This document shows, piece after piece, positions 8,817 through 18,377 of a stretch of DNA of 64,000 nt. The translations under genes and the position numbers were made by a program. The first letter of the stretch is position 1. Each line of letters opens with the position of its first letter. Origin of the DNA: Labrys sp. KNU-23. Lineage in GTDB: Bacteria > Pseudomonadota > Alphaproteobacteria > Rhizobiales > Labraceae. The notes beneath the pieces were generated by a model that worked only from the letters and a program-made list of their open reading frames with translations, was not told the DNA's origin and did not search any database. Location: contig NZ_CP043489.1 of NCBI RefSeq assembly GCF_008330945.1, forward strand, positions 1,933,501 to 1,997,500. The letters run 5' to 3'.

Positions 8817-9692
8817 ATGACTAACAGGATGACCGGACAGATCACGCAGGAAACCAGGCTCGGAACCTATCTGAGGGATCGCCGCGCCAAGCTCGACCCG
8901 GCCGCCTTCGGCTTCGGCCCGACGCGCCGCCGTACACCTGGCCTGCGCCGGGAGGAAGTCGCGCAGCGGGCCAATATCAGCCCGACCTGGTACACCTGGC
9001 TCGAACAGGGGCGCGGCGGGGCAGCTTCGGCCGACGTGCTCGACCGTATCGCCCGCGCGCTCCTGCTGACCGAGGTCGAGCGCGAGCACCTCTTTTTGCT
9101 CGGCTTGGGACGTCCGCCCGAAGTGCGCTACCGCAAGGGCGAAGACGTCACCCCGCGGCTGCAGCGCGTGCTCGATGCGCTTCATCCGAGCCTGGCCCTG
9201 GTCAAGACGGCGACTTGGGACATCGTGGCCTGGAACCAGGCGGCAGCCGCGATCCTGACCGATTACGGCGCACTGCCGCCCCACCAGCGCAACGTCCTGC
9301 GCTTCATGTTTCTCGATCCCAATGTCCGCGCCGCGCAATATGACTGGGAGAGCGTGGCCCGCTTCGTGGTGGCGACCTTCAGGGCCGATACGGCGCGTGC
9401 GGGAGCGGCGGCGGAGGTGGAGCCCCTCATCGAGGAACTCTGCCGGCTCAGCCCCGAATTCGAGGCGATGTGGCGCGACAACGACGTCCGCGCCCATGGC
9501 GACGGCGTCAAGCGCCTGCGCCACCCGGTGCTTGGCCCGATCACACTGGAATACTCGGCTTTCGCCGTCGACGGCCGCCCCGATCTGAGCATGCTGGTCT
9601 ACAATCCGACGCCGGACGACCGCGACAGGATCAAGGCCTTTCTCGACGGGCTGGTAAGCCCTTCTCCCGAGCCTGGAGAGGGGTTGGTGTGA
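8817..9692 (+). CDS. Helix-turn-helix regulator with MmyB-like ligand-binding domain
   Basis: The 291-residue protein has an N-terminal XRE-type HTH. LGTYLRDRRAKL and RTPGLRREEVAQRANIS, then WYTWLEQGRG, are the classic start of the MmyB-like family. The C-terminal half (TWDIVAWNQAAAA... through TLEYSAFAVDGRPDLSMLVY) is the MmyB-like PAS-related domain thought to bind small ligands. These proteins usually control a divergent oxidoreductase, here the SDR gene at 7843-8736; the shared gap is only 80 bp. An in-frame ATG at 8829 is an alternative start. Confidence 0.9.
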   Translation: MTNRMTGQITQETRLGTYLRDRRAKLDPAAFGFGPTRRRTPGLRREEVAQRANISPTWYTWLEQGRGGAASADVLDRIARALLLTEVEREHLFLLGLGRPPEVRYRKGEDVTPRLQRVLDALHPSLALVKTATWDIVAWNQAAAAILTDYGALPPHQRNVLRFMFLDPNVRAAQYDWESVARFVVATFRADTARAGAAAEVEPLIEELCRLSPEFEAMWRDNDVRAHGDGVKRLRHPVLGPITLEYSAFAVDGRPDLSMLVYNPTPDDRDRIKAFLDGLVSPSPEPGEGLV

Positions 9693-9719
9693 GGGTAGAG
9701 TCGTTTTCTCTCACCCCTG

Positions 9720-9744
9720 CCCCTCTCCCTGCCGGGGAGAGGGG
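9720..9744. terminator. GC-rich hairpin after the HTH gene
   Basis: CCCCTCTCCCT and GGGGAGAGGGG form a stem of about 10 bp. It is not followed by a T-run, so it may be an mRNA-stabilising or weak termination structure. A similar hairpin lies at 54554-54578 between phage genes. Confidence 0.35.
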
Positions 9745-9820
9745 TGCGTGTCCGGAGGTTCTCTATCTTTGCCAAACGAGATAGGACGTCTTTTCAATTG
9801 CTTCTCCCCTACGAGCCATC

Positions 9821-10672
9821 ATGATCGATCCCGCCCCCTCTCCCCGCCAATTGCTGGAAAATGTCGGCTTGGGCACCCATGCTGAACATATCCTGCCCCA
9901 AGAATTGCCCGCCATTGCGATCCTGCTGGGGACCGGTGCTGGAGATACCGGCCAGAGCCGGATCGGAGGCCTGCCGGACCTGCCGGCCTCCCTCGCCTGG
10001 CCGCGCACGGCCAAGGGAGAGGCCATGGAGTTCGCGCTCCAGATCGACCTGGCCGAGCTTCCGCCCGCCGCCAGCGCGCTGCCGCGGGCCGGCATGCTCT
10101 ATGTCTTCATAGGCCTCGATGAACCGGCAACCGATGTCGAGCACCGCATTCTGCTTTACACTGGCACCGATCCCCTGCATCCGGCCGCGCTGCCGACCGA
10201 CATTGCCTTCGCCAACGACATGTTCGCCGATGTCGAGCCCCATCGGCTCGAATTTACGGAAATCCACGACTTCCCGCGTTGGGCCACCCGGGATTTCTCG
10301 GCGGTCACACGCGACATGAGCGAGGACGAGCACGACACCTACAACGAGGAATTCATGTGGTCGCTCGAGCCGAACGCGGCGAGCCCCATCCTCGGCAAAC
10401 TGTTCGGCCACGCCGCCGGCATCGGCTCCGACCCGCGCGAGGACGCCTATGTGGTGCGGGAGGTCAATCCGAAATGGCTCTATAACGCCCGCGAGCGCGC
10501 CAAGCTCGATCTCGCACCGGCGCGCAACTGGCGCCATCTGCTCACCATTGATTCCTGCATGACCATCGGCCTCGGCATCTGGGATGCCGGCTACCTGCAG
10601 TTTCTCCAGCACCAGAACGACCTCGAAAAACTGGATTTTTCCGGGGTCTATGCCGCCGTGGAAAGCAGCTGA
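9821..10672 (+). CDS. DUF1963 (YwqG-like) protein
   Basis: The 283-residue protein shows the DUF1963 pattern: a SRIGGLPDLPASLAWPR segment, then LQIDLAELP and GMLYVFIGLD, and a C-terminal NWRHLLTIDSCM...DAGYLQFLQ. The family folds as repeated beta structures related to YwqG. No biochemical role is established. There is no signal peptide or membrane segment. It is followed after 86 bases by the aldehyde dehydrogenase gene on the same strand; no functional link is evident. Confidence 0.85.
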   Translation: MIDPAPSPRQLLENVGLGTHAEHILPQELPAIAILLGTGAGDTGQSRIGGLPDLPASLAWPRTAKGEAMEFALQIDLAELPPAASALPRAGMLYVFIGLDEPATDVEHRILLYTGTDPLHPAALPTDIAFANDMFADVEPHRLEFTEIHDFPRWATRDFSAVTRDMSEDEHDTYNEEFMWSLEPNAASPILGKLFGHAAGIGSDPREDAYVVREVNPKWLYNARERAKLDLAPARNWRHLLTIDSCMTIGLGIWDAGYLQFLQHQNDLEKLDFSGVYAAVESS

Positions 10673-10758
10673 GAATCCGCGCGACGTCGCGGGGGTTCCC
10701 CATGACCGCCAAAAAAGGTATGAGCGTCGCCATATCGCGTTGAATTGAGCGAGTCATC

Positions 10759-12294
10759 ATGACCAGTCCTGCCGCCGAAACCCGCCAGCTTCTCGAGGCT
10801 CTTGGGGTTCCGGCCAGCCGCTACACCGGCGGCTCCCGCACCGTTCGCAGCCCCCTCACCGGCGAGACCATCGGCGCCGTTCAGGACAACAGCCCGGCCG
10901 AAGCCAAGACCGCCATCGGCCAGGCGCAGGCCGCTTTCGAAGCCTGGCGCAAGGTGCCAGGCCCGCAGCGCGGCGAACTGGTGCGCCTGCTCGGCGAGGA
11001 ACTGCGGACCGCCAAGGCCGAGCTCGGCCGCCTGGTCAGCCTTGAAGTCGGCAAGATCGCCTCCGAGGGCCTGGGTGAAGTGCAGGAGATGATCGACATC
11101 TGCGATTTCGCCACCGGCCTGTCGCGCCAGCTCTATGGGCTCACCATCGCCACCGAGCGCGGCGACCACCGCATGATGGAGCAATGGCACCCGGCCGGCG
11201 TGGTTGGGGTGATCTCGGCCTTCAACTTCCCCGTCGCGGTGTGGAGCTGGAACGCGGCGCTGGCCTTCGTCTGTGGCGACAGCGTGGTATGGAAGCCTTC
11301 CGAGAAGACACCGCTCACGGCACTGGCCGTGGAAGCCATCTTCAACCGCGCCGCCAAGCGCTTCGGCGGTGTGCCGGACGGCCTGCTCACTCTCATCCTC
11401 GGCGCCCGCGACGTCGGAGAAGCGCTGGTGGAGGATCCGCGCGTACCGGTCGTCTCGGCCACCGGCTCCACCGCGATGGGTCGCATCGTCGGCGAGCGCG
11501 TCGCCCGCCGCTTCGGCCGTTCGATCCTCGAGCTCGGCGGCAACAATGCCTCGATCGTCACGCCCTCGGCCGATCTGGATCTGGCCCTGCGCGCCATTGC
11601 CTTCGCCGCCATGGGCACGGCCGGCCAGCGCTGCACCTCGCTGCGCCGCCTGATCGTGCATGACAGCGTCTATGACGAGCTCATCGGCAAGCTCAAGAAG
11701 GTCTATGCCTCCATCAGCGTCGGCAATCCTCTTACCACCGAATCGCTGGTCGGCCCGCTCATCGACAAGGCCGCTTTCGAGGGTATGCAGAAGGCGCTCG
11801 ACGAAGCCCGCAAGGCCGGCGGCACCGTGCATGGCGGCGCCCGTGTCGCGGAAGCAGGCCCGGACGAGGCCTATTACGCCCGTCCGGCCCTGGTCGAGAT
11901 GCCCACCCAGGCCGGCCCCGTCGTTAACGAAACCTTCGCCCCGATTCTCTATGTGCTGAAATACTCGGCGTTCGACGAGGCCCTGGCACTGCAGAACGGC
12001 GTGCCTCAGGGCCTGTCCTCCTCGATCTTCGCCACCGACATGCGCGAGGTCGAGCGCTTCGTTTCCGCCCAGGGGTCTGATTGCGGCATCGCCAATGTCA
12101 ATATGGGTCCTTCGGGCGCCGAGATCGGCGGCGCTTTCGGCGGCGAGAAGGAGACGGGCGGCGGCCGCGAGAGCGGCTCGGATGCCTGGAAGGCCTATAT
12201 GCGGCGCCAGACCAGCGCCATCAATTATGGTCGGACCCTGCCGTTGGCGCAGGGCGTGAAGTTCGATGTCGACGATGGAGGGACGAGCCCTTGA
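10759..12294 (+). CDS. Aldehyde dehydrogenase, ALDH7 type (AmaB-like)
   Basis: The 511-residue protein is a full-length NAD(P)-dependent aldehyde dehydrogenase. It has the coenzyme-binding VGVISAFNFPVAVWSWN and VWKPSEKTPLTA, the glutamate motif ILELGGNNA, and the catalytic cysteine in TAGQRCTS near residue 293. The C-terminal GAFGGEKETGGGRESGSDAW is typical of ALDH7 / piperideine-6-carboxylate dehydrogenase (lysine catabolism to 2-aminoadipate). Assignment within ALDH7 is from recall of the motif pattern. The next gene starts three bases after its stop. Confidence 0.88.
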   Translation: MTSPAAETRQLLEALGVPASRYTGGSRTVRSPLTGETIGAVQDNSPAEAKTAIGQAQAAFEAWRKVPGPQRGELVRLLGEELRTAKAELGRLVSLEVGKIASEGLGEVQEMIDICDFATGLSRQLYGLTIATERGDHRMMEQWHPAGVVGVISAFNFPVAVWSWNAALAFVCGDSVVWKPSEKTPLTALAVEAIFNRAAKRFGGVPDGLLTLILGARDVGEALVEDPRVPVVSATGSTAMGRIVGERVARRFGRSILELGGNNASIVTPSADLDLALRAIAFAAMGTAGQRCTSLRRLIVHDSVYDELIGKLKKVYASISVGNPLTTESLVGPLIDKAAFEGMQKALDEARKAGGTVHGGARVAEAGPDEAYYARPALVEMPTQAGPVVNETFAPILYVLKYSAFDEALALQNGVPQGLSSSIFATDMREVERFVSAQGSDCGIANVNMGPSGAEIGGAFGGEKETGGGRESGSDAWKAYMRRQTSAINYGRTLPLAQGVKFDVDDGGTSP

Positions 12295-12296
12295 GG

Positions 12297-13076
12297 ATGG
12301 CGGAGACGAGACGCTTGAGAAACCTTCAATTTGCGCTGGCCGGCTGTATGTCAGTCGGTCTCCTCACCCTCTCCGGTCTGGCACAGGCGCAGACACAGGC
12401 ACAACAGGCTCCCTCCCAGCCCGTGGCGGTTGAAGCGCCAGGCCCGGTCCTCAAGGCCAAGGCCAAGCTCGAAAAGCGCGCCAGGCGTTCCGGCGCCGCT
12501 GCCACTTCCGTTGCCGCGGCCCCCGAAGCGATGAAGGCCGGCGAGACCACGCTCGCCGTCATCCCCGTGCCGCCATCTCGCCCACGCGACATCGCCGATA
12601 TGGGCCAGGCGGCTCCCGCCACGCACGAGGCCGAGATCCAGACCGCCAGCATCCCCATGGCGGCCCCGGCAGCCGTGCAGAAGGTTGCCACCGAGCCCTT
12701 GAATCTCAAGCCGCTCGGCAATGTCGATTCACTCATCACCAAGCACGCCGCCCGCTACAACGTGCCGGAAAGCCTGCTGCGCCGGGTGGTCAAACGTGAA
12801 AGCGGCTTCAATCCTGGCGCGCGCAACGGCCCCTATCTCGGCCTGATGCAGATGCGGCTCGATACCGCCCGCGGCATGGGTTATCAGGGTGGCCCTACCG
12901 GGCTGTTCGACGCCGACACCAACCTCACCTATGGCGCCGCCTATCTCGCCAATGCCTGGCGCGTCTCCGGCGGCAGCCAGGACCGGGCCGTGCGGCTGTA
13001 TTCCAGCGGCTATTATTACGAAGCCAAGCGCAAGGGCATGCTACCCCATCTGATCAAGGGCAAGCCCAGCCGCTAG
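12297..13076 (+). CDS. Lytic transglycosylase, SLT domain
   Basis: The C-terminal half carries an SLT lysozyme-like domain with the catalytic glutamate in VVKRESGFNP near residue 168, then YLGLMQMRLDTARGMGY and NLTYGAAYLA. An N-terminal hydrophobic leader (LQFALAGCMSVGLLTLSGLAQA) directs export, followed by an Ala/Pro-rich spacer of about 100 residues. It cleaves peptidoglycan in the periplasm. A TTG at 12291 is in frame and seven bases after GGAGGGA, so it may be the real start; it would overlap the dehydrogenase stop. Close coupling suggests cotranscription, although the functions are unrelated. Confidence 0.9.
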   Translation: MAETRRLRNLQFALAGCMSVGLLTLSGLAQAQTQAQQAPSQPVAVEAPGPVLKAKAKLEKRARRSGAAATSVAAAPEAMKAGETTLAVIPVPPSRPRDIADMGQAAPATHEAEIQTASIPMAAPAAVQKVATEPLNLKPLGNVDSLITKHAARYNVPESLLRRVVKRESGFNPGARNGPYLGLMQMRLDTARGMGYQGGPTGLFDADTNLTYGAAYLANAWRVSGGSQDRAVRLYSSGYYYEAKRKGMLPHLIKGKPSR

Positions 13077-13228
13077 AGCGTTTTCCAGAAAAATCGATAG
13101 ACTTTTCGATGAATAAAACGCGTCAAAACAAAGAGTTAGAGAGAAAGTGTGCTTCAACCAAATCGCACTTTTCTCTAGAGCATGGTCCTGAAAAGTTGCG
13201 CGACTTTTCCGGCAAGATCATGCTCTCC
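13077..13228. repeat. Tandem palindromic intergenic repeats, rhizobial type
   Basis: Two palindromes lie side by side. The first runs from GAGCGTTTTCC to AAAACGCGTCAAAACAAAG; the second pairs GAGCATGGTCCTGAAAAGT with ACTTTTCCGGCAAGATCATGCTC. Sequences of this form are widely dispersed in Hyphomicrobiales genomes. The second can fold into a strong hairpin and may end transcription of the transglycosylase gene. Confidence 0.65.
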
Positions 13229-13299
13229 AAGGAGGGAACAAGCCTTCGCCGCTCGACGGGAAGGCTTTTCAGCCTCCAGTAGCGTCCTCCACCATATCC

Positions 13300-13684
13300 G
13301 ACCTGTCCCAGCCCGAACTCAGCATCATCGTCCCCACCAAGGACCACCCCAGCCTCCTGCGGCGGGCGCTGGCTTCGGCGCAGGCTCAATCCTTCCGGGA
13401 TTTCGAACTCGTCGTGATGGATGACGGCGATGCTGGCGGCGCACGGCTGGCCGAAGAACTCGGCCTTGATCGCTTCCAGGCCTTTCTCACCGGCGGCAGC
13501 AGCCAGGTTCCGGCTCCCTGAGCGAGGCCGTGCACCTCTCGATCCGGGACGACAGCGTCTCCGTGCAGCCAATCTCGTCTCGCGCCAGGCCAATCTTACC
13601 CGCCTCTCGGCTAAGCACGGCCTCGGCCAGTTCATGCTGCGCAATCGCGAATCGATCGCCCGGGAGGGTGGGCGCCCTTTGTGA
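13300..13684 (+). pseudogene. Remnant of a family 2 glycosyltransferase
   Basis: Reading from 13315 gives ELSIIVPTKDHPSLLRRAL then FRDFELVVMDDGD, the clear N-terminus of a GT2 glycosyltransferase. The frame ends at the TGA at 13519-13521. A second frame continues with ERGRAPLD...RAANLVSRQANLTRLS to the stop at 13682-13684. There is no good start codon and the middle of the domain is missing, so this is a frameshifted, deleted fragment. It lies between palindromic repeats and the TAXI gene. Confidence 0.55.
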
Positions 13685-13849
13685 GCAAGGCTTGGGTGAG
13701 GCACTCCCCTCACTTCTGTAAAAATGCTCCCATGAAAAGCACCACGATTGCCGTAGCGTTTCGGCAAGGCGCCTCGGCATGCTTGCGGATCGACGATTGC
13801 TCCCTATGATCTGCCACAACCATAACGAACATCATCCAGGGAGATCCAC

Positions 13850-14833
13850 ATGTCCGCCATGCTCCTCAACCGCCGCGGCCTGCTTTCCGCCGGCGCCGGA
13901 CTTGCCTTGACCACCCTTGCAGGGCCCGCAATCGCGCAAAAACGCATCCGCATGGTCATCGCCACCGGCGGCACCGGCGGCGTGTTCTATCCCTATGGCG
14001 GTGGCCTGGCCAAGATCCTGTCGGAGAAGGTACCGAACTTGCAGGCAACCGCACAGGTCACTGGTGGTTCGGTCGACAACGCCAAGCTGCTGCATGCCGG
14101 CGAGGCGGAGCTCGGCTTTTCCACCCTCGATTCCACCTATGATGCCGTCGAGGGCCTCGGCGCCTATGAACAGGACGGCAAGCAGGACATACGCGTGCTC
14201 GCCGTGCTCTATGATTCCTTCCTGCATGTGGTGGCCGGCAAGGATACCGGCATCGCCCGCATTGCCGATCTCAAGGGCAAGCGCGTCTCCATCGGCTCGG
14301 CCGGCTCCTCCACCGAGTCGATCGCCGACCGCGTCCTCCTCGCCGCCGGGCTCGATCCCAAGACCGACGTGACGCGCGACAATCTCGGCGTCGCCGAATC
14401 GGTCGGCGCACTCAAGGATGGCAAGGTCTCCGCCTTCTTCTGGATCGGCGGCGTGCCGACATCGGCGGTACGCGACCTCGCCACCACCGGCCAGCCGCCG
14501 ATCACCTTCCTCCCCGCCGATGCCGAACTGGCGGCAGTGGAGAAGAAATATCCCGGCCTCTACAGGCCCTTCCTGCTCAAGAAGGATGCCTATGCGGGCT
14601 TGAGCAGCGATGTCGCGGGCCTTGGCATCGCCAATGTTCTGATCGTCTCCGCCAAGGCGGAGGACAGCCTGGTCACCACCATGCTGGACGGCATCTTCAA
14701 CAATCTCGACGACGTGCACAAAGTCCATCCGGAAGCGCGCAAGCTCTCCCTCGCCACGGCAGCGACCAAGACGGCGGTACCCTTCCATCCAGCGGCGGAG
14801 GCCTATTACAAGGCCAAGGGCGTCTTGAAGTGA
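13850..14833 (+). CDS. TAXI-family TRAP transporter solute-binding protein
   Basis: The 327-residue periplasmic protein has a leader with twin arginines (NRRGLLSAGAGLALTTLAG) and the TAXI-family opening RMVIATGGTGGVFYPYGGGL, then TAQVTGGSVDN, GKRVSIGSAGSSTE and a C-terminal AAEAYYKAKGV. It captures a substrate for the membrane protein encoded at 15039. TAXI systems often take up dicarboxylates or glutamate, but specificity cannot be read here. The two genes are separated by a palindromic repeat, which may lower expression of the membrane part relative to the binding protein. Confidence 0.93.
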   Translation: MSAMLLNRRGLLSAGAGLALTTLAGPAIAQKRIRMVIATGGTGGVFYPYGGGLAKILSEKVPNLQATAQVTGGSVDNAKLLHAGEAELGFSTLDSTYDAVEGLGAYEQDGKQDIRVLAVLYDSFLHVVAGKDTGIARIADLKGKRVSIGSAGSSTESIADRVLLAAGLDPKTDVTRDNLGVAESVGALKDGKVSAFFWIGGVPTSAVRDLATTGQPPITFLPADAELAAVEKKYPGLYRPFLLKKDAYAGLSSDVAGLGIANVLIVSAKAEDSLVTTMLDGIFNNLDDVHKVHPEARKLSLATAATKTAVPFHPAAEAYYKAKGVLK

Positions 14834-14860
14834 GGGGTTGGCGTTGAAGCAGGCGCGACC

Positions 14861-14957
14861 TTTGTCATTGCCGGGTTTGACCCGGCAATCCAGCCTTTCT
14901 TTCAACGTGATGCCTGCGAAAGAGCTCGATGCCCGGGTCAAGCCCGGGCATGACAAA
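14861..14957. repeat. Palindromic dispersed repeat (copy 2)
   Basis: Same element as 2113-2210: TTTGTCATTGCCGGG at the left end, GATGCCCGGGTCAAGCCC at the right, with a diverged middle. It sits inside the TAXI/TRAP operon gap, where a hairpin could stabilise the upstream mRNA. Confidence 0.8.
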
Positions 14958-15038
14958 GATTGGAGCCTTTAATCACCCTCTATCTTCCATCGAGGAGCGG
15001 GGTTCACCGGCATTGCGCCCCATCACAAAGCAACCAGC

Positions 15039-17402
15039 ATGCGTGAAACCGAAACCAAGATCGAACTGACCGAAGAGGAATTCGAGAGGCTCGCTTCCGA
15101 CAATGAGGGCGGCCCGGCGGCCCATCTGTCCGGCTGGCTTGGGCGGGTGACCGGTCTTTGCCTGTTCGGCCTGTCCGCCTATGTGCTCTACTGGACGCAA
15201 TTCGCCGTCAACACCACGATCTACCGCGCCAGTTTCCTGGCCATCGTTCTGGCCCTGGTTTTTGCCCTCTTTCCGCTGGTGCGCGACCGGACGCCCCGGG
15301 CAGCCTCGATCGAGGAATGGCTGGCCGGGCTCATCGGCGCGCTCGCCTGCCTCACTTTGGCGCTGCAGAGTGGCATCTTCGCCCGCAGCCTGCCGGCTGC
15401 ACTGCAGCTCCTGGTGGTAGGCCTCTGTTTCACCCTGATGCCACTGGCGACGCGCATCCGGCTCCTGATCACCACCCGCGCGCTCGACTGGATCCTGGTC
15501 GCGCTCTGCATCGGCACGGCCCTGGTGCTGTGCCTGACCATCGAGGACTACAAGGCCCGGCCCACCCGCCCCACGCCCGAGGAGCTGGTGCTCGGCGGCG
15601 CGCTGATCCTCCTGGTGCTGGAGGCGACTCGCCGCACCGTCGGCTGGATCCTGCCTGCGATCGCCATCCTCTTCCTGATCTACTGCTATTTCGGGCCCTC
15701 GATTCCCGAGCCCTTTGACCATCGCGGCTTCTCCCTGCAGCGCATCATCGGCCAGAATGCCCTGACGCTGGAAGGCCTGTTCTCGACGCCGCTCGACGTC
15801 GCCGCCACCTTCATCATCCTGTTCACCATCTATGGTGCGGTGCTGGAACGCGGCGGGGCCGGCAAGTTCTTCATCGACTGGGCTTTCGCCCTGTTCGGCA
15901 AGAAACCTTCGCCCTCCGCGCCCGGCCGCGCCGTGGTGACCTCTGGCTTCCTGCTCGGCACCGTATCGGGCTCGGGCGTCGCCACCACGGTGACCATCGC
16001 TTCCCTCGCCTGGCCGATGCTGCGGCGCTCCGGCTATACGCCCAACGTCGCCGGCGGCATGCTCTCGGCCGCCGGCATCGGCGCCACCCTGTCGCCGCCC
16101 ACGCTGGGGGCGGCAGCCTTCATCATCGCCGAATATCTCAATGTCGATTATCTCGACATCCTGATCTACGCCACCATCCCGACCCTGCTCTACTACCTCT
16201 CCTGCTGGCTGATGACGGAGGCCGATGCCCGCCGCCTCAAGGTCACGCCGGTGAAGACGTCCGATGCCTCGCTGTGGCAGCTCACCCGCAGCGAGGGCTA
16301 TCACTTCCTCTCCCTCGGTGCGATCGCCGTCTTCCTCATCCTCGGCTTCACCTCCTTCCTGGCGGTGTTCTGGTCGATCGCCATTGCCTTCGGCCTGTCG
16401 ATGATCCGAGGGCACAGCCGCCTGGTAACGCCGCGCGCCTTCGCCATCGGTGTGGCCGCCGGGCTCCTCGCCTATGGCTTCGCCATTTCGGGCCTGTCGG
16501 CGAGCCTCGGGCTGATCAACCTCTTCGATGGGCGCATCTCGGTCTGCGCGTTCTGGGGCATGGCCGTGGCCATCCTCGCTTCCGCCCTGGAAGCCTGGCG
16601 GGCACTGCGTACCGGGCGCACGCCGGACCCCGCCTCGACGCGCATGATCGAAGCCTTGATCGACGGTTCGCGCTCTGTGCTGGGCATTGCCTCGATCTGC
16701 GCCTGCGCCGGCATCATCGTCTCCGTCGTCAACCTCACGGGCCTGGGCCTCACCATCTCCTCGATCATCGTGACATTGGGCGGTGGCGAGCGGGTGGTGG
16801 TGATCATCCTCGCCGCCATCGCCATGTGGATCCTCGGCACTGCCGTACCGGTGACGGCGAGCTACATCATCGCCGCGGTGATGCTGGTGCCGGCGCTGAC
16901 CGGCGTCGGCGTACCCGAACCGGCCGCCCACATGTTCCTGTTCTATTATGCCGTGCTGGCGGACGTCTCCCCGCCCACCGCGCTGGCGCCCTTCGCCGCG
17001 GCGGCAATCACCGGCGGCACCCCCTTCCGCACCATGATCCAGGCCTGGAAATACACGCTGCCGGCCTTCCTGGTGCCCTTCATGTTCTGCCTGACGCCGG
17101 ATGGCCTGCGCCTGCTCATGCTCACCCCCAGCGGCGGCTGGCCTTCCGATCTCGGAGAATGGCTGCAGGTGCTGCTGACCACCGCCACCTCCTGCCTCGC
17201 CCTCGTCGGCCTCGCCATGGGTGCGACCGGCTATGCGCTACGCCATGCCAATGCGCTCGAACGCATCCTGGCCACCATCGGCGGTGCCCTGCTGCTCGCT
17301 GCAGATGCACTGGCCGATCTCGGCGGAACGGCCTTCCTCGGCGTGGCCCTCCTGCTGCATTGGCTGCGCGTGCGCCCCACGCTCGGCGAGAAGGAGGCGT
17401 AG
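15039..17402 (+). CDS. TRAP transporter permease, fused DctQ-DctM subunits
   Basis: The 787-residue integral membrane protein joins a four-helix DctQ-like part (about residues 35-190) to a twelve-helix DctM part, as in TAXI systems. Signature stretches include SGSGVATTVTIASLAWPMLR and YFGPSIPEPFDHRGFS in the large domain, and VLADVSPPTALAPFAAAAI near residue 650. It uses an ion gradient to import the substrate delivered by the upstream TAXI protein. No other TRAP gene is needed because the small subunit is fused. Confidence 0.93.
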   Translation: MRETETKIELTEEEFERLASDNEGGPAAHLSGWLGRVTGLCLFGLSAYVLYWTQFAVNTTIYRASFLAIVLALVFALFPLVRDRTPRAASIEEWLAGLIGALACLTLALQSGIFARSLPAALQLLVVGLCFTLMPLATRIRLLITTRALDWILVALCIGTALVLCLTIEDYKARPTRPTPEELVLGGALILLVLEATRRTVGWILPAIAILFLIYCYFGPSIPEPFDHRGFSLQRIIGQNALTLEGLFSTPLDVAATFIILFTIYGAVLERGGAGKFFIDWAFALFGKKPSPSAPGRAVVTSGFLLGTVSGSGVATTVTIASLAWPMLRRSGYTPNVAGGMLSAAGIGATLSPPTLGAAAFIIAEYLNVDYLDILIYATIPTLLYYLSCWLMTEADARRLKVTPVKTSDASLWQLTRSEGYHFLSLGAIAVFLILGFTSFLAVFWSIAIAFGLSMIRGHSRLVTPRAFAIGVAAGLLAYGFAISGLSASLGLINLFDGRISVCAFWGMAVAILASALEAWRALRTGRTPDPASTRMIEALIDGSRSVLGIASICACAGIIVSVVNLTGLGLTISSIIVTLGGGERVVVIILAAIAMWILGTAVPVTASYIIAAVMLVPALTGVGVPEPAAHMFLFYYAVLADVSPPTALAPFAAAAITGGTPFRTMIQAWKYTLPAFLVPFMFCLTPDGLRLLMLTPSGGWPSDLGEWLQVLLTTATSCLALVGLAMGATGYALRHANALERILATIGGALLLAADALADLGGTAFLGVALLLHWLRVRPTLGEKEA

Positions 17403-17432
17403 GTAGGGCATTGATCTCCCCTCGGCCGCCCC

Positions 17433-18365
17433 CTATTCCGCCTCGGCCCGCGTACGCTCCACCAGGAGGCGGGCGCAGGTGCGGAACGCATCGAATTCGG
17501 CGGTGAGGTCCTCCACACCGAGGCGCTCGCGATAGCGGTCGGCCAGCTTGCTGGAAAACATCCAGGTGCCGCCGCCCGGATTGACCTCGATGATGTAGAG
17601 CTCGCCCGTCCACGCCCGCAGAATGTCGCAGGCCTGCAGCGCCACTTCCGGCATGGCTCGGTACGCCTCGGCGGCCAGGGCCAGGATGTCGGGCTCATGG
17701 GTGGCGTAGACGAAATTGTCGGGCGGCGCCGGCATGAAGTCGGAGACCTCATATGTTTCCTTGCCAAGGTCGAGGGTCAGCGGCCTGGTGGATTCGCGCC
17801 CGAAGGTAAAGATGGTCTCGCCGAACAGGGTCAGCACGCGGCAGGTCATGGCATGGCCGCAATCGATGAATTTCTGCGCAATCATCGGCCCCTGCCGGCC
17901 GGGATGGTCGGGTGGATAGTCTTCCGGCGGCCGGTAGCGCACCTTCTCCCTGTGCTGGAGATCAACGCCCTGCCCCCAGGAAGCGAAGGGGTAGGATGGC
18001 TTGACGACCACCAGGGGACCATAGGTCTCGGGCGAGAGCACGGTGTCCGGACGGATCTCCTCGAAGGACGGTACCGCCACGCCAGCCGCCGCCAGCCGCT
18101 GCACCTCCGCCAGCTTCGACATCGGCTGGCCCTGATAGATCCTGCCGCGATCCGGCTTGAAGCGCTGCAGCCGGATTGGCGAAAAGATCAGGGCGGGGCG
18201 CGCCGCCGCCTTCTTGCGCGTATAGGACGACGGGGCGTCGTTGGAAGCGATGAACACCTCGATATCGGGCGCCATCTCCCGGACGAAGCCCTTGATCGCC
18301 TCGAAGTCGGCGAGGCTCTGCCAGCCCTCGCTATGCACCAGCACGAGATTGCGGGTCGGTTCCAT
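17433..18365 (-). CDS. ATP-grasp enzyme of a peptide-modification-like cassette
   Basis: The 310-residue protein has an ATP-grasp layout: GPLVVVKPSYPFASWGQGV (ATP-binding lysine and glycine-rich loop), MIAQKFIDCG in the hinge, and the magnesium site LYIIEVNPGGGTWMFSS near residue 270. ATP-grasp ligases activate a carboxylate with ATP and join it to an amine, thiol or hydroxyl. The acceptor is unknown. It is the last gene of a minus-strand run, 12 bases after a glycosyltransferase and downstream of a 59-residue peptide, which suggests action on that peptide or on a glycan. Generic carboxylate-amine ligase is the alternative. Confidence 0.75.
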   Translation of the reverse strand: MEPTRNLVLVHSEGWQSLADFEAIKGFVREMAPDIEVFIASNDAPSSYTRKKAAARPALIFSPIRLQRFKPDRGRIYQGQPMSKLAEVQRLAAAGVAVPSFEEIRPDTVLSPETYGPLVVVKPSYPFASWGQGVDLQHREKVRYRPPEDYPPDHPGRQGPMIAQKFIDCGHAMTCRVLTLFGETIFTFGRESTRPLTLDLGKETYEVSDFMPAPPDNFVYATHEPDILALAAEAYRAMPEVALQACDILRAWTGELYIIEVNPGGGTWMFSSKLADRYRERLGVEDLTAEFDAFRTCARLLVERTRAEAE

Positions 18366-18377
18366 CCGAAAGGACTC

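Noticed and set aside
14973-16931. 652-codon minus-strand frame
   Set aside because: Antisense shadow of the TRAP permease, which has clear membrane helices and family motifs on the plus strand.
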